DNA from: JALORV01 sp035429805
GTDB lineage: Bacteria; Pseudomonadota; Gammaproteobacteria; Burkholderiales; Burkholderiaceae_F
Assembly: GCA_035429805.1 (NCBI GenBank)
Contig: DAOMFL010000002.1
Coordinates: 1 to 64,000 of the forward strand
Length of the DNA stretch: 64,000 nucleotides
Direction of reading: 5' to 3'
Under the pieces are notes generated by a model that was not told where the DNA came from, did no database searches, and worked only from the letters and a program-made list of their open reading frames with translations. How positions within the stretch are numbered: position 1 is the first letter of the stretch; each line of letters starts with the position of its first letter. Shown one piece after another: positions 15,751-24,422 of the stretch. A program made the position numbers and the translations under genes.

Positions 15751-16742
15751 TCGGTCAGGGCCTGCGCGAGCGAGGTGTGGCGCCAGACGCGATAGCGGTC
15801 GGAGGGGTGCGTCGTCCGCACCCGGATGCGGCGCGGCCCCGTCATCACGAGTTCAAGCGTAGCCGACGGCGGCAGCGCTGCGAGGCGCTGATCGATGGCC
15901 TGCATCGCGGCGAGCCAGCGCGGCCAGTCGCCGCCGCGGGCGGGAGCAAGAGCGTCGTCCCAGACCAGCAGCGTGTCGTCCGTCATCGCGGCATCGGACG
16001 GATCGATCGCGGCGCCTGCAGCGCGCGCCAATCCCTGCAGATCGGCGCGCTCGCTGCGCACCCGCGGCCACCGCAGTGCTGGGCGAGCGCGCCATCTTCC
16101 GCCGCCGTGCAGCCACAGCGCGTTGACCACAGGTCGGCCCTGCGCTTCGCGGACGGCATTGATCGTGTGCACGTGCCAGCGCATCTGGATCTCGTTGTGC
16201 AGCCGGCTCCACCGCAGCGTGTCGCCGTTGTCCGGCGCGGCCGCGGGGAGCGGCTGGCCAAGCGCCGCGGCGAGCGGACGCGGAGTCATCGTCCAGTCGC
16301 GGTCCGCGTGGAGGAACCAGTGTGCGCCGGCCCGGCGCAGCGTCAGCCCAGCCGTCAGGAGGCACTCGTTCGCGGCGGCGATCAGCGCGTTCGCTTCGGT
16401 CTCATCCGGAGCGTCGGTGAGCTCGAGCACGATCAGGCTGTCGCGGCCGATCGCGACGTGCACGGGATCGGCATGCCAGATCTGCACCCCGGCACCGTGG
16501 GCGTCCGCCCGTGCAGCCCAGGCGTAGGGCGCGGTCGGCGGTGGCGGCGGTTCGCCATAAACCGATTGCGCGAACCAGGTCGCGTCGGCGAGTCCCGGTT
16601 CGGCAGTCGACTCCGACGCGACGCTGGATCGGGCGAGCAGGCGCGACATCGCAGGCGCCGCGAGCGATGCCGCCAGCTCCACTGCGAGCTCTGCCGGCAC
16701 CAGGGAGCCGGGAACCACTACCGTCGCGTGCATCGAATCCAT
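15747..16742 (-). CDS. Phosphoglycerate mutase-like/RpfE-type regulatory protein
   Basis: About 331 residues. It resembles a conserved betaproteobacterial family annotated as 'regulatory protein, RpfE type' or phosphoglycerate-mutase-like and found beside recJ. Recognisable blocks are ECLLTAGLTLRRAGAHWFLH, RWSRLHNEIQMRWHVHTINA and NALWLHGGGRW. No catalytic role is proven for the family, and the alkaline-phosphatase-type active site is not obvious. The ATG at 16742 or the in-frame ATG at 16733 could be the start; neither has a convincing Shine-Dalgarno. It is co-directional with and overlaps recJ. Confidence 0.72.
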   Translation of the reverse strand: MDSMHATVVVPGSLVPAELAVELAASLAAPAMSRLLARSSVASESTAEPGLADATWFAQSVYGEPPPPPTAPYAWAARADAHGAGVQIWHADPVHVAIGRDSLIVLELTDAPDETEANALIAAANECLLTAGLTLRRAGAHWFLHADRDWTMTPRPLAAALGQPLPAAAPDNGDTLRWSRLHNEIQMRWHVHTINAVREAQGRPVVNALWLHGGGRWRARPALRWPRVRSERADLQGLARAAGAAIDPSDAAMTDDTLLVWDDALAPARGGDWPRWLAAMQAIDQRLAALPPSATLELVMTGPRRIRVRTTHPSDRYRVWRHTSLAQALTE

Positions 16743-16779
16743 TTTACGAGGTGGCGATCGGCACGTCGGAGTGCTTGGA

Positions 16780-16785
16780 TACAAT
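16780..16785 (+). promoter_or_regulatory. Candidate -10 element for lolCD
   Basis: TACAAT lies 29 bp upstream of the lolC start in the divergent region. The -35 region is poor, so the call rests on the hexamer and position only. Confidence 0.35.
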
Positions 16786-16813
16786 CGATTCGCCTCGGCA
16801 TTTCGTTCCCTCC

Positions 16814-18067
16814 TTGAACCTTCCCTACGAACTCCGCATCGGGCTGCGCTACACGCGTGCCGGGCGCCGCGCGCGGCGCCGCAACGGCTTCATCTCGTTC
16901 ATCTCCGGCATCTCGATGGCCGGCATCGCGCTCGGCGTGATGGCGCTGATCGTCGTGCTGTCGGTGATGAACGGCTTCGTGTCCCAGGTGCGCGACCGGA
17001 TGCTCTCGGTGGTGTCGCACATCGAGGTGTTCTCGCTCAACGCTCCGATCGACTGGCAACGGGTCGAACAGGACGCGCGCCGCAATCCCGAGGTGATCGG
17101 CGCGGCCCCCTACGTCAACGCGCAGGCACTGCTGACGCGCGGCGACGCGGTGCGCGGCGTGCTGGTGCGCGGCATCGATCCGCAGGCCGAGCCCGCAGTC
17201 TCCGACATCGCGTCGCAGGTGCGCGGCGAGCCTCTCACGGCGCTGAAGGATGGCGAGTTCGGCATCGTGCTCGGCGGCGAACTGGCGCGCGCTCTCGGAG
17301 TGGCGCTTGGCGAGAAAGTGACGCTGATCGCGCCGCAGGGACAGGTGACGCCGGCGGGTGTCGTGCCGCGGCTCAAGCAGTTCACCGTGACCGGCACCTT
17401 CGATTCCGGGCACTACGAGTACGACAGCGCGCTGGCGCTGGTGCACATCGGCGATGCGCAGAAGCTGTTCCGCGTCGACGGGCCGACCGGCGTGCGCCTG
17501 AAGATCCGCGACATGCAGCGCGCCGCCGAGGTTGCCGCGCAACTCGTCAAGACGCTGCCGCCGAACCTGCTGGTGCGCGACTGGTCGCGGCAGAATCCGA
17601 GCTGGTTCGCCGCCGTGCAGGTGGAGAAGCGGATGATGTTCATCATCCTCGCGCTGATCGTCGCGGTCGCCGCCTTCAACCTCGTTTCGACGCTGGTGAT
17701 GACGGTGACCGAGAAGCAGTCGGACATCGCGATCCTGCGCACGCTCGGCGCCAGCCCGCGCAGCGTGATGGCGGTGTTCATCGTGCAGGGCGCGCTGATC
17801 GGCGTGCTGGGCACGCTGCTCGGCGTGGCCGGGGGACTCTTCATCGCGAACAACCTTTCGGCCATATTCCCGACGATCGAGCGCATCGCCGGATTCCCGC
17901 TGATTCCGAAGGACATCTACTTCATCAGCTCGCTGCCGTCGGAGCCGAGGTCGGGCGACATCGTGCCGATCGCGGTGATCTCGATCATCCTGTCGCTGGT
18001 GGCGACGCTGTACCCGAGCTGGCGCGCGTCTCGCGTGCGCCCGGCGGAGGCGCTGCGCTATGACTGA
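16814..18067 (+). CDS. lolC: LolC/LolE family lipoprotein-releasing permease
   Basis: Transmembrane subunit of the Lol ABC transporter, which extracts outer-membrane lipoproteins from the inner membrane and hands them to LolA. 417 residues with the family topology: one TM helix near residue 30-50 (GIALGVMALIVVLSVMNGF), a large periplasmic domain, then three C-terminal helices starting at MMFIILALIVAVAAFNLVSTL, with the FtsX-core LRTLGASPRSVMAVFIVQG. NLPYELRIGLRYTRA matches the usual N-terminus, so translation must begin at the TTG at 16814. No Shine-Dalgarno precedes it. The 3' end overlaps lolD by 8 nt. Confidence 0.94.
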   Translation: MNLPYELRIGLRYTRAGRRARRRNGFISFISGISMAGIALGVMALIVVLSVMNGFVSQVRDRMLSVVSHIEVFSLNAPIDWQRVEQDARRNPEVIGAAPYVNAQALLTRGDAVRGVLVRGIDPQAEPAVSDIASQVRGEPLTALKDGEFGIVLGGELARALGVALGEKVTLIAPQGQVTPAGVVPRLKQFTVTGTFDSGHYEYDSALALVHIGDAQKLFRVDGPTGVRLKIRDMQRAAEVAAQLVKTLPPNLLVRDWSRQNPSWFAAVQVEKRMMFIILALIVAVAAFNLVSTLVMTVTEKQSDIAILRTLGASPRSVMAVFIVQGALIGVLGTLLGVAGGLFIANNLSAIFPTIERIAGFPLIPKDIYFISSLPSEPRSGDIVPIAVISIILSLVATLYPSWRASRVRPAEALRYD

Positions 18068-18743
18068 CGTCGCGGTCCTGTCGGCGCGCGACCTGCACAA
18101 GTCCTATCGCGAAGGTGCGCTGGCGGTGGACGTGCTGCGCGGGGCGCAGCTCGACCTGGCCGCCGCGGAGATCGTCGCGATCGTCGGCGCGTCCGGCTCC
18201 GGAAAGAGCACGCTGATGCACGTTCTCGGCGGGCTCGATGCGGCCGACCGCGGCACGGTCGTCATCGAGGGGCGCGACCTCGCAAAGATGGACGATGCGG
18301 CGCGCGGCCGGCTGCGCAACGAACGGCTCGGCTTCGTCTACCAGTTCCATCACCTGCTGCCTGAGTTCACGGCGCTCGACAACGTCGCGATGCCGCTGGC
18401 GATCCGCCGCATGCCGCTGCACGAGGCGCGCGAGCGCGCAGCACAGTCGCTGGCGGCCGTGGGCCTCGGCGGGCGCGTGCAGCACCATCCGACCGAGCTT
18501 TCCGGCGGCGAGCGCCAGCGCACCGCCATCGCGCGCGCGATCGTGACCCGACCCGCCTGCGTGCTAGCTGATGAGCCGACCGGCAACCTCGATCGCGACA
18601 CGGCGCGCGCGGTGTTCGGCGTCTTCGTCGAGCTGGCGCAGCGCAACGGCACGTCTGTCATCATCGTCACGCACGATCCCGAGCTCGCCGCGCGCTGCGA
18701 CCGCGTTCTGCGCCTCGAGCACGGCGAGCTGCAGCCGGCCTGA
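18060..18743 (+). CDS. lolD: Lipoprotein-releasing system ATP-binding protein LolD
   Basis: Cytoplasmic ATPase of the LolCD(E) transporter. 227 residues with Walker A GASGSGKST (43-51), the Q-loop in FVYQFHHLLPEFTALDNVAMPL, ABC signature LSGGERQR (147-154), Walker B VLADEP (168-173) and the H-loop in IIVTHDPE. The FHHLLPEF segment is typical of LolD as opposed to MacB or FtsE. The ATG lies inside the last codons of lolC, so the two are translationally coupled. A repeat element begins 3 bp after the stop codon. Confidence 0.95.
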   Translation: MTDVAVLSARDLHKSYREGALAVDVLRGAQLDLAAAEIVAIVGASGSGKSTLMHVLGGLDAADRGTVVIEGRDLAKMDDAARGRLRNERLGFVYQFHHLLPEFTALDNVAMPLAIRRMPLHEARERAAQSLAAVGLGGRVQHHPTELSGGERQRTAIARAIVTRPACVLADEPTGNLDRDTARAVFGVFVELAQRNGTSVIIVTHDPELAARCDRVLRLEHGELQPA

Positions 18744-18746
18744 GCC

Positions 18747-19016
18747 AGGGCCTGTTCACGCTAAAGCCGGGAGTTCGAAAGCGAATGGCGGGATGCAGTG
18801 CGAGGCGGCGCGAGCGCCTTTGGCTCAATGCCAATCAGTGAAGCAGCAACGCCGCAATGCGCCCGCCATTCGCTTTCCCTGCGGGTTGGGCCGAAATGCG
18901 GCGTCTGCTTTGGCGGGCGGCTTGCGAAGGGAAGTCACCCTTCGCAGCGCCGCCCTTCGCGCATCCATCCGCATTGCGGCCCAACGCAGCTCCCGCATTT
19001 AGCGTGAACAGGCCCT
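18747..19016. repeat. 270-bp MITE-like element with 27-bp terminal inverted repeats
   Basis: The ends, 18747-18773 and 18990-19016, are inverted repeats matching at 25 of 27 positions; the outer 19 bases are identical and start AGGGCCTGTTCACGCTAA. Inside lie two further inverted pairs: a perfect 16-mer (18777-18792 with 18862-18877) and a 17-mer with one mismatch (18885-18901 with 18969-18985). The second pair encloses an 8-bp hairpin (18924-18931 with 18938-18945, loop AAGTCA). There is no coding frame or transposase. No clear target-site duplication flanks it. The element occupies the whole gap between convergent lolD and the DUF2062 gene and could end transcription from both sides. Confidence 0.85.
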
Positions 19017-19566
19017 AATTCCGGATCGCGCGACGGCGGCGCGCGTACCAGGCGTGCCGCAGATGGACGCTCCAGAGCGCGCGCACGATGAGGTAGCCGA
19101 GCGCCGCGAGCAGGCACGCGAGCAGGAAGACGCCCAGCGCAAGCGGCGGACCGAGCCCGATCGTCCACTCGCCGAGCGCCTGCGCCGACGCGAATGGACT
19201 CGACCAGTCGAATTCCGGCGGGGCCGCCGCCGGGCGCTGACCGGACGCCCCCAAGACGAAGGCGCCGATCTGATAGGCGACCAGATAAAGCGGCACGATC
19301 GTCACCGGGTTCGTGTACAGCGTGGTCACCAGCGCCACCGGCAGGTTGACGCGGAACAGCACGCAGGCGATCGCCGCCCCCAGCATCTGCAGCGGTCCCG
19401 GAATCAGCCCGCAGAACAGACCGGCCGCCACGCCGCCGGCCGCCGACCGGCGATTCAGGTGCCAGAGCGCCGGATGGAACAGCCGGTCGCCGAACAGCGA
19501 CAGCGCACGCACTTCGCGCACCTTGTCGACGCTCGGCATCACTTTGCGGAAGTACTTGCGCGGCAT
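19015..19566 (-). CDS. DUF2062 family membrane protein
   Basis: 183 residues. The block RRSAAGGVAAGLFCGLIPGPLQMLGAAIACVLFRVNLPVAL and LYTNPVTIVPLYLVAYQIG is diagnostic for DUF2062, inner-membrane proteins with three to four helices whose function is not established. It starts with a basic N-terminus (MPRKYFRKVMPS), as usual in Betaproteobacteria. The stop codon TAG (19015-19017) is formed partly by the terminal repeat of the adjacent element, so the original C-terminus may have been changed by insertion. It is divergent from the TatD gene. Confidence 0.9.
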   Translation of the reverse strand: MPRKYFRKVMPSVDKVREVRALSLFGDRLFHPALWHLNRRSAAGGVAAGLFCGLIPGPLQMLGAAIACVLFRVNLPVALVTTLYTNPVTIVPLYLVAYQIGAFVLGASGQRPAAAPPEFDWSSPFASAQALGEWTIGLGPPLALGVFLLACLLAALGYLIVRALWSVHLRHAWYARRRRAIRN

Positions 19567-19644
19567 CTTCGAAGTCTAGAGCCTGATCACGCCGGGGACG
19601 GGAGCGCGAAGGCCGCCGACGGAGCGGTGCGTACACTCGGCGCA

Positions 19645-20448
19645 ATGTGGATCGACACCCACTGTCACCTCGACGCCGAGGAATTCGACGCCGACCGCGA
19701 CGCCGTGGTCGGCCGGGCGCGGGCGGCAGGTGTGTCGATGCTGGTGATCCCGACCGGCCATGTCAACGATCGCGCCAAGGCGAGCGCAATCGCCGCGCGC
19801 CACGGCCTCGCTTACGCGCTCGGGCTGCATCCGCTCTGGATCGACGGCGTACCCGAAGGCGACCTCGAACGACTGCGCGATGCCGTGCGCGAGGCGCGCA
19901 GCGATTCACGCTTCGTCGCCGTCGGCGAGATCGGCATCGACTGCTTCGAGCCCGGTGACGTGCCGCGGCAGGAGCAGTTCTTCCGGGAGCAGCTGCGCAT
20001 CGCGCGCGACTTCGACCTGCCGGTCATCGTGCACGTGCGGCGCTCGTCGGACCTGCTGCTCAAGCACCTGCGCCGGATCGACGTGCCCGGCGGAATCGTC
20101 CATGCCTTCAACGGCAGCGCGCAGCAGGCCGACCAGTTCATTGCGCGCGGCTTCAAGCTCGGGTTCGGTGGTTCGCTGACCTACAGTGGGTCGGAGCGCA
20201 TCCGCAGGCACGCGGCCGGGCTGCCGGAAGATTCGCTGGTCCTCGAGACCGACGCGCCTTACATCGCGCCGGAGTGGCGCCGCACGCCGCAGGGTGTGGA
20301 GCGGACCGAACCGGCCGACCTGGCGCGCATCGCACGGCAGCTCGCGGAGCTGCGCGCGACGGACACCGCAACGCTGGCGCGGGCGAACCGGTGCAACGCC
20401 GTCGCGGCGCTGCCACGTCTCGCGGCGTTGCTGCAGGACGAACGCTGA
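19645..20448 (+). CDS. TatD family metal-dependent hydrolase/DNase
   Basis: 267-residue TIM-barrel metallohydrolase. Ligands and signature blocks are in order: THCHLD (5-10), GLHPLWID, VGEIGIDCFEP (the bridging glutamate), PVIVHVRRSSDLL, VHAFNGSAQQADQFI, FGGSLTYSGSERIRRHA, and LETDAPYIAPEW. TatD proteins are 3'-5' DNases or RNases acting in DNA repair and RNA turnover. This member is of the YcfH/YjjV type; the exact paralogue cannot be fixed. comEC starts 3 nt after its stop, which implies co-transcription. Confidence 0.93.
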   Translation: MWIDTHCHLDAEEFDADRDAVVGRARAAGVSMLVIPTGHVNDRAKASAIAARHGLAYALGLHPLWIDGVPEGDLERLRDAVREARSDSRFVAVGEIGIDCFEPGDVPRQEQFFREQLRIARDFDLPVIVHVRRSSDLLLKHLRRIDVPGGIVHAFNGSAQQADQFIARGFKLGFGGSLTYSGSERIRRHAAGLPEDSLVLETDAPYIAPEWRRTPQGVERTEPADLARIARQLAELRATDTATLARANRCNAVAALPRLAALLQDER

Positions 20449-20451
20449 ACG

Positions 20452-22911
20452 ATGTCGGTCGCGCCGCTCGCCGCGTTCGTGCTCGGCGTCTGCGCGCTGC
20501 AAGGGCAGGCCGAGCTGCCGTCGGTGCCGGTGCTGGCGGGCGGGGTCGCGGCGGCGATCGCGCTCGGAGTGGCCAGCTTGCGCGTGCACGGACCCGACGC
20601 GGTGGCCGTTGCACTGGCATGCGTGGCGGCATTCCTGCTCGGCGCCACCTATGCGGGCGGCCGGGCGCAGCTGCGCATGGCCGACGCGCTGCCGTTCGCC
20701 GACGAGGGCCGCGATGTCGTCGTCACGGGCGTCGTCACCAGCCTGCCGGTGCGGCTCGAGCGCGGCGTGCGCTTCGAGTTCGACGTCGAGCAGCGACCCG
20801 CGGATGTCCGCGTGCCCGACCGCGTGCTGCTCGGCTGGTATGTGCAGGGCGAACCCGTGCGGCCGGGGGAGCGCTGGCGCTTCGTCGTGCGACTGCGCCG
20901 GCCGCACGGTGCGATGAACCCCGGCGGCTTCGACTTCGAAGCCTGGATGCTGGAACGCAATCTGCGCGCAAGCGGCTACGTCCGGCCCGGTCCGGGCGAC
21001 GCGCCGCAGCGGCTGCAGGCGATGGTGTGGACGCCGCAGACGGCGGTCGAGCGGGGACGTGCCTGGCTGCGAGACCGTCTGCTGGTCCACGTGCGCGACG
21101 ATCGCTACGGCGGCGTGCTGGTCGCGCTCGTGCTCGGCGACCAGCGCGCGATTTCCGACGCCGACTGGACGCTGTTCAACCGCACCGGGATCTCGCATCT
21201 GGTCAGCATCTCCGGGCTGCACATCACGATGATCGCGGCCCTGATCGGCGGTCTTGCCGGCGCGGCCTGGCGGCGGATACCCGCGCTGCTGCGCCGGGCG
21301 CCTGCGCAGACGGCCGGCATTGCCGCCGCCGTCATCGCGGCGTTCCTCTACGCGCTGCTGGCAGGCTGGGGCGTGCCGGCGCAGCGCACGGTGCTGATGC
21401 TCGCGGCCGTTGCGGCAGCATGGCTGGCACGACGTCGTGTCACGCCGGTCGGTGCGCTCGCGCTCGCCACGGTGGCCGTCTGCATCTTCGATCCATGGGC
21501 GGTCACCGCGCCCGGATTCTGGCTGTCGTTCGGCGCCGTCGCGGCGATCGTATGGGTCGTGCACGGGCGGCCGACGCAGCAATCGCGGGTTTTCGGCATG
21601 GGCGCGCTTAAGACAGCTGCGCGCGTGCAGATCGCGGTCACACTGGCCCTGATACCGGCGACCGTGGCGTTGTTCCAGCAGGTGTCGCTGGTCGCGCCGC
21701 TGGCGAACGCCATCGCGATCCCGGCTGTCAGCTGGATTGTCACGCCGCTGGCACTGCTCGGCGCCGGTGCCGCAGCGCTGCCGGAGCCGGTCGCGTGGCT
21801 TGCGGTGCCGCTGCTCACGGCGGCCAACGCGGTGTTTGCGGCCGTGGCGGCGGCCCTGTCGGCGATGGTGTCCTTGACCTGGGCTGCGGTGCCCGTGCCG
21901 GCGCCGCCCACCGGAGTGCTGATGCTGGCGATCGCCGGCGTGGTCTGGCTGCTTGCGCCCCCCGGCTGGCCGGCGCGTGGCCTGGGCGCGGTCGCGTTGC
22001 TGCCACTCTTCCTCTGGCCGCCGGAACGTCCGGCCGACGGTGCACTGTGGATCACCGCGCTTGACGTCGGGCAAGGCTCCGCGGTCGTGCTGCAGACGCG
22101 GGAGCATGCGTGGCTGTACGACACCGGACCGCGCTATTCACAGGACTCGGATGCCGGCGAACGCGTCGTGCTGCCGTACCTGCGCAGCCGCGGCATTGCG
22201 GCACTCGACGGGGTCGTCGTCTCGCATCTGGACCAGGACCACTCCGGCGGGACGGCTTCGGTACTGCGGGGCATCGAGGTCCGGCGTCTGCTCACGTCGA
22301 TCCCGCCGGGACACCCGGTCCTCGCCGGTGCCACGGCCGAGCGCTGTGTCGCGGGACTGCAGTTCGGGTCGGGTGAACTGCAGCTCTCCGTGCTCCATCC
22401 CGCCGCGGCCGACTACGGGCGGCGCCTGTCGACCAATGCGATGAGCTGCGTCGTACTGGCGCAGCTCGGATCCCTCAACGTGCTGCTGACGGGCGATCTG
22501 CCGGCGCGTGAAGAGGCCGCGCTGATCGGGCGCGAACCGGCACTGACAGCGCGCTGGCTGATGGTGCCCCACCACGGCAGCCGGTCCTCATCGAGCGCGG
22601 CCTTCCTGGACCAGGTGCGGCCCGCGCTGGCAGTGGCGCAGGCGGGCTACCGCAACCGCTTCGGTCATCCGGATCCCGACGTCGCGGCCCGTTACACGGC
22701 CCGCGCGGCCGAGTTCGTGCGCACCGACCATGCGGGGGCGACGCAATGGCGTTTCGCGGCCGACGGGGGAGTGCAGCAGCGGTCCTGGCGCGCCACAGCG
22801 GTGCGCTACTGGCATAACCGCCCCGGCGCGGGGCGCGCGCTGCGCCCGGAAAGTGACGACGAAGCCGCCGAAGAAGGGGAGGCCCGCGAGCCATTTTTCG
22901 GGATGCCGTAA
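20452..22911 (+). CDS. comEC: ComEC/Rec2 DNA internalisation channel
   Basis: 819-residue inner-membrane protein that carries single-stranded DNA into the cytoplasm during natural transformation. The domains are an N-terminal DUF4131 region with hydrophobic helices and an OB-like soluble part (about 1-200), the competence domain with many TM helices starting at NRTGISHLVSISGLHITMIAAL (about 240-510), and a C-terminal metallo-beta-lactamase-like domain with VVSHLDQDHSGGTASVL and WLMVPHHGSRSSSS. The HxxDxDH motif suggests an intact nuclease-like site. The length is normal for Betaproteobacteria. Confidence 0.95.
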   Translation: MSVAPLAAFVLGVCALQGQAELPSVPVLAGGVAAAIALGVASLRVHGPDAVAVALACVAAFLLGATYAGGRAQLRMADALPFADEGRDVVVTGVVTSLPVRLERGVRFEFDVEQRPADVRVPDRVLLGWYVQGEPVRPGERWRFVVRLRRPHGAMNPGGFDFEAWMLERNLRASGYVRPGPGDAPQRLQAMVWTPQTAVERGRAWLRDRLLVHVRDDRYGGVLVALVLGDQRAISDADWTLFNRTGISHLVSISGLHITMIAALIGGLAGAAWRRIPALLRRAPAQTAGIAAAVIAAFLYALLAGWGVPAQRTVLMLAAVAAAWLARRRVTPVGALALATVAVCIFDPWAVTAPGFWLSFGAVAAIVWVVHGRPTQQSRVFGMGALKTAARVQIAVTLALIPATVALFQQVSLVAPLANAIAIPAVSWIVTPLALLGAGAAALPEPVAWLAVPLLTAANAVFAAVAAALSAMVSLTWAAVPVPAPPTGVLMLAIAGVVWLLAPPGWPARGLGAVALLPLFLWPPERPADGALWITALDVGQGSAVVLQTREHAWLYDTGPRYSQDSDAGERVVLPYLRSRGIAALDGVVVSHLDQDHSGGTASVLRGIEVRRLLTSIPPGHPVLAGATAERCVAGLQFGSGELQLSVLHPAAADYGRRLSTNAMSCVVLAQLGSLNVLLTGDLPAREEAALIGREPALTARWLMVPHHGSRSSSSAAFLDQVRPALAVAQAGYRNRFGHPDPDVAARYTARAAEFVRTDHAGATQWRFAADGGVQQRSWRATAVRYWHNRPGAGRALRPESDDEAAEEGEAREPFFGMP

Positions 22912-22997
22912 TGGCGGCGACTGGTGTACATCTTGCTAGACTGGCTCGGCGCTGGGTCGAAGGGCGCCAGTCCGGAGACGAACCTTCAGGGCGCAGG

Positions 22998-24422
22998 ATG
23001 AGCAAGCCGTTTGACGAGATGTTCGGCGCGGACGGGGCGGTGCGCGAGCACTACCGCGAGTTCGAGCGCTGGCTCTCGGAGCAGAGCGCCGAAACGATGC
23101 GCAACAAGCGGGCCGAGGCCGACCTCGTCTTCCGGCGCGTCGGCATCACGTTCGCGGTCTACGGCGAGAAGGACGAAGAGGGCAGCGGCACCGAGCGGCT
23201 GATCCCCTTCGACGTCGTTCCGCGCGTGATCCCGGTCGCGGAGTGGCGGCAACTGGAAGCGGGCCTGCGCCAGCGCGTGCGTGCGCTGAACCGCTACCTC
23301 CACGACATCTACCATGGCCAGGAGATCGTCCGCGCCGGCCGCATCCCCGGGGACGAGATCTTCCGCAACTCCCAGTACCGGCCCGAAATGCACGGGGTCG
23401 ATGTCGCGAGCGACATCTACACACACATCGCCGGCATCGACGTGGTGCGTGCGGGGGCCGGCGAGTTCTACGTGCTGGAAGACAACCTGCGGGTGCCGAG
23501 CGGGGTCTCGTACATGCTCGAGAACCGCAAGATGATGATGCGGCTGTTCCCGGACCTGTTCGTCCGCAATCGCGTCGCGCCGGTCGCGCACTATCCCGAC
23601 CTGCTGCTGGAAAACCTGCGATCAGTCGCTCCGCACGGCGTCGACGATCCGGTCGTCGTGCTGCTGACGCCGGGGATGTACAACTCGGCATACTTCGAGC
23701 ACGCCTTCCTGGCGCAGCAGATGGGCATCGAACTGGTCGAGGGTCAGGACCTGTACGTGCAGGACAGCAACGTCTACATGCGCACCACACGCGGTCCGCA
23801 GCGGGTCGATGTCATCTACCGCCGCATCGACGATGACTTCATCGATCCGCTCGTGTTCCGTCCCGACTCGCAGCTCGGCGTGCCCGGTCTGCTGACGGTC
23901 TACAGGGCCGGGCGCGTCACGCTCGCGAACGCGATCGGCACCGGCATCGCCGACGACAAGTCGATCTACTCCTACGTGCCCGACATGATCGACTTCTACC
24001 TTGGAGAGAAGCCGATCCTGAACAACGTGCCGACCTACCGCTGCCGGCGGACCGAGGACCTGGAGTACACGCTGGCGCACCTGCCCGAACTGGTGGTCAA
24101 GGAGGTGCACGGCGCCGGCGGCTACGGCATGCTGGTCGGCCCTGCGGCCACGCGCGCCGAGATCGATACCTTCGCGTCGCTGCTGCGCGCCAGCCCGGCG
24201 AACTACGTCGCGCAGCCGACGCTCGCGCTGTCGACCTGCCCGACCTACGTGCAGAGCGGCATCGCACCGCGCCACATCGACCTGCGGCCGTTCGTGCTGT
24301 CCGGCACCAACGTGACGTTGGTGCCGGGCGGCCTGTGCCGCGTGGCGCTGCGCGAAGGCTCACTTGTCGTCAATTCCTCACAGGGCGGCGGCACCAAGGA
24401 CACCTGGGTACTGGAACGATGA
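22998..24422 (+). CDS. Circularly permuted ATP-grasp protein (Anbu operon)
   Basis: 474 residues starting MSKPFDEMFGADGAVREHY, the typical opening of the circularly permuted ATP-grasp family (COG2308, formerly DUF404/DUF407). Conserved blocks include GVDVASDIYTHIAGIDVVRA, YVLEDNLRVPSGVSYMLENR, VVLLTPGMYNSAYFEHAFLA, VDVIYRRIDDDFIDPL and KEVHGAGGYGMLVGP. ATP-grasp enzymes form amide or thioester bonds using ATP, and this family is predicted to be a peptide or amide ligase, substrate unknown. The ATG at 22998 fits the family; an upstream in-frame extension is not conserved. The stop overlaps the GGDEF gene by 4 nt. Confidence 0.92.
   Translation: MSKPFDEMFGADGAVREHYREFERWLSEQSAETMRNKRAEADLVFRRVGITFAVYGEKDEEGSGTERLIPFDVVPRVIPVAEWRQLEAGLRQRVRALNRYLHDIYHGQEIVRAGRIPGDEIFRNSQYRPEMHGVDVASDIYTHIAGIDVVRAGAGEFYVLEDNLRVPSGVSYMLENRKMMMRLFPDLFVRNRVAPVAHYPDLLLENLRSVAPHGVDDPVVVLLTPGMYNSAYFEHAFLAQQMGIELVEGQDLYVQDSNVYMRTTRGPQRVDVIYRRIDDDFIDPLVFRPDSQLGVPGLLTVYRAGRVTLANAIGTGIADDKSIYSYVPDMIDFYLGEKPILNNVPTYRCRRTEDLEYTLAHLPELVVKEVHGAGGYGMLVGPAATRAEIDTFASLLRASPANYVAQPTLALSTCPTYVQSGIAPRHIDLRPFVLSGTNVTLVPGGLCRVALREGSLVVNSSQGGGTKDTWVLER

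Noticed and set aside
18747..19016. Insertion sequence with transposase
   Set aside because: The terminal repeats are real, but there is no coding capacity, so it is called MITE-like rather than an IS.
19906..22107. 733-codon open frame on the minus strand opposite tatD and comEC
   Set aside because: Arginine-, glutamine- and histidine-rich low-complexity translation with no domain; ComEC on the plus strand is unmistakable.
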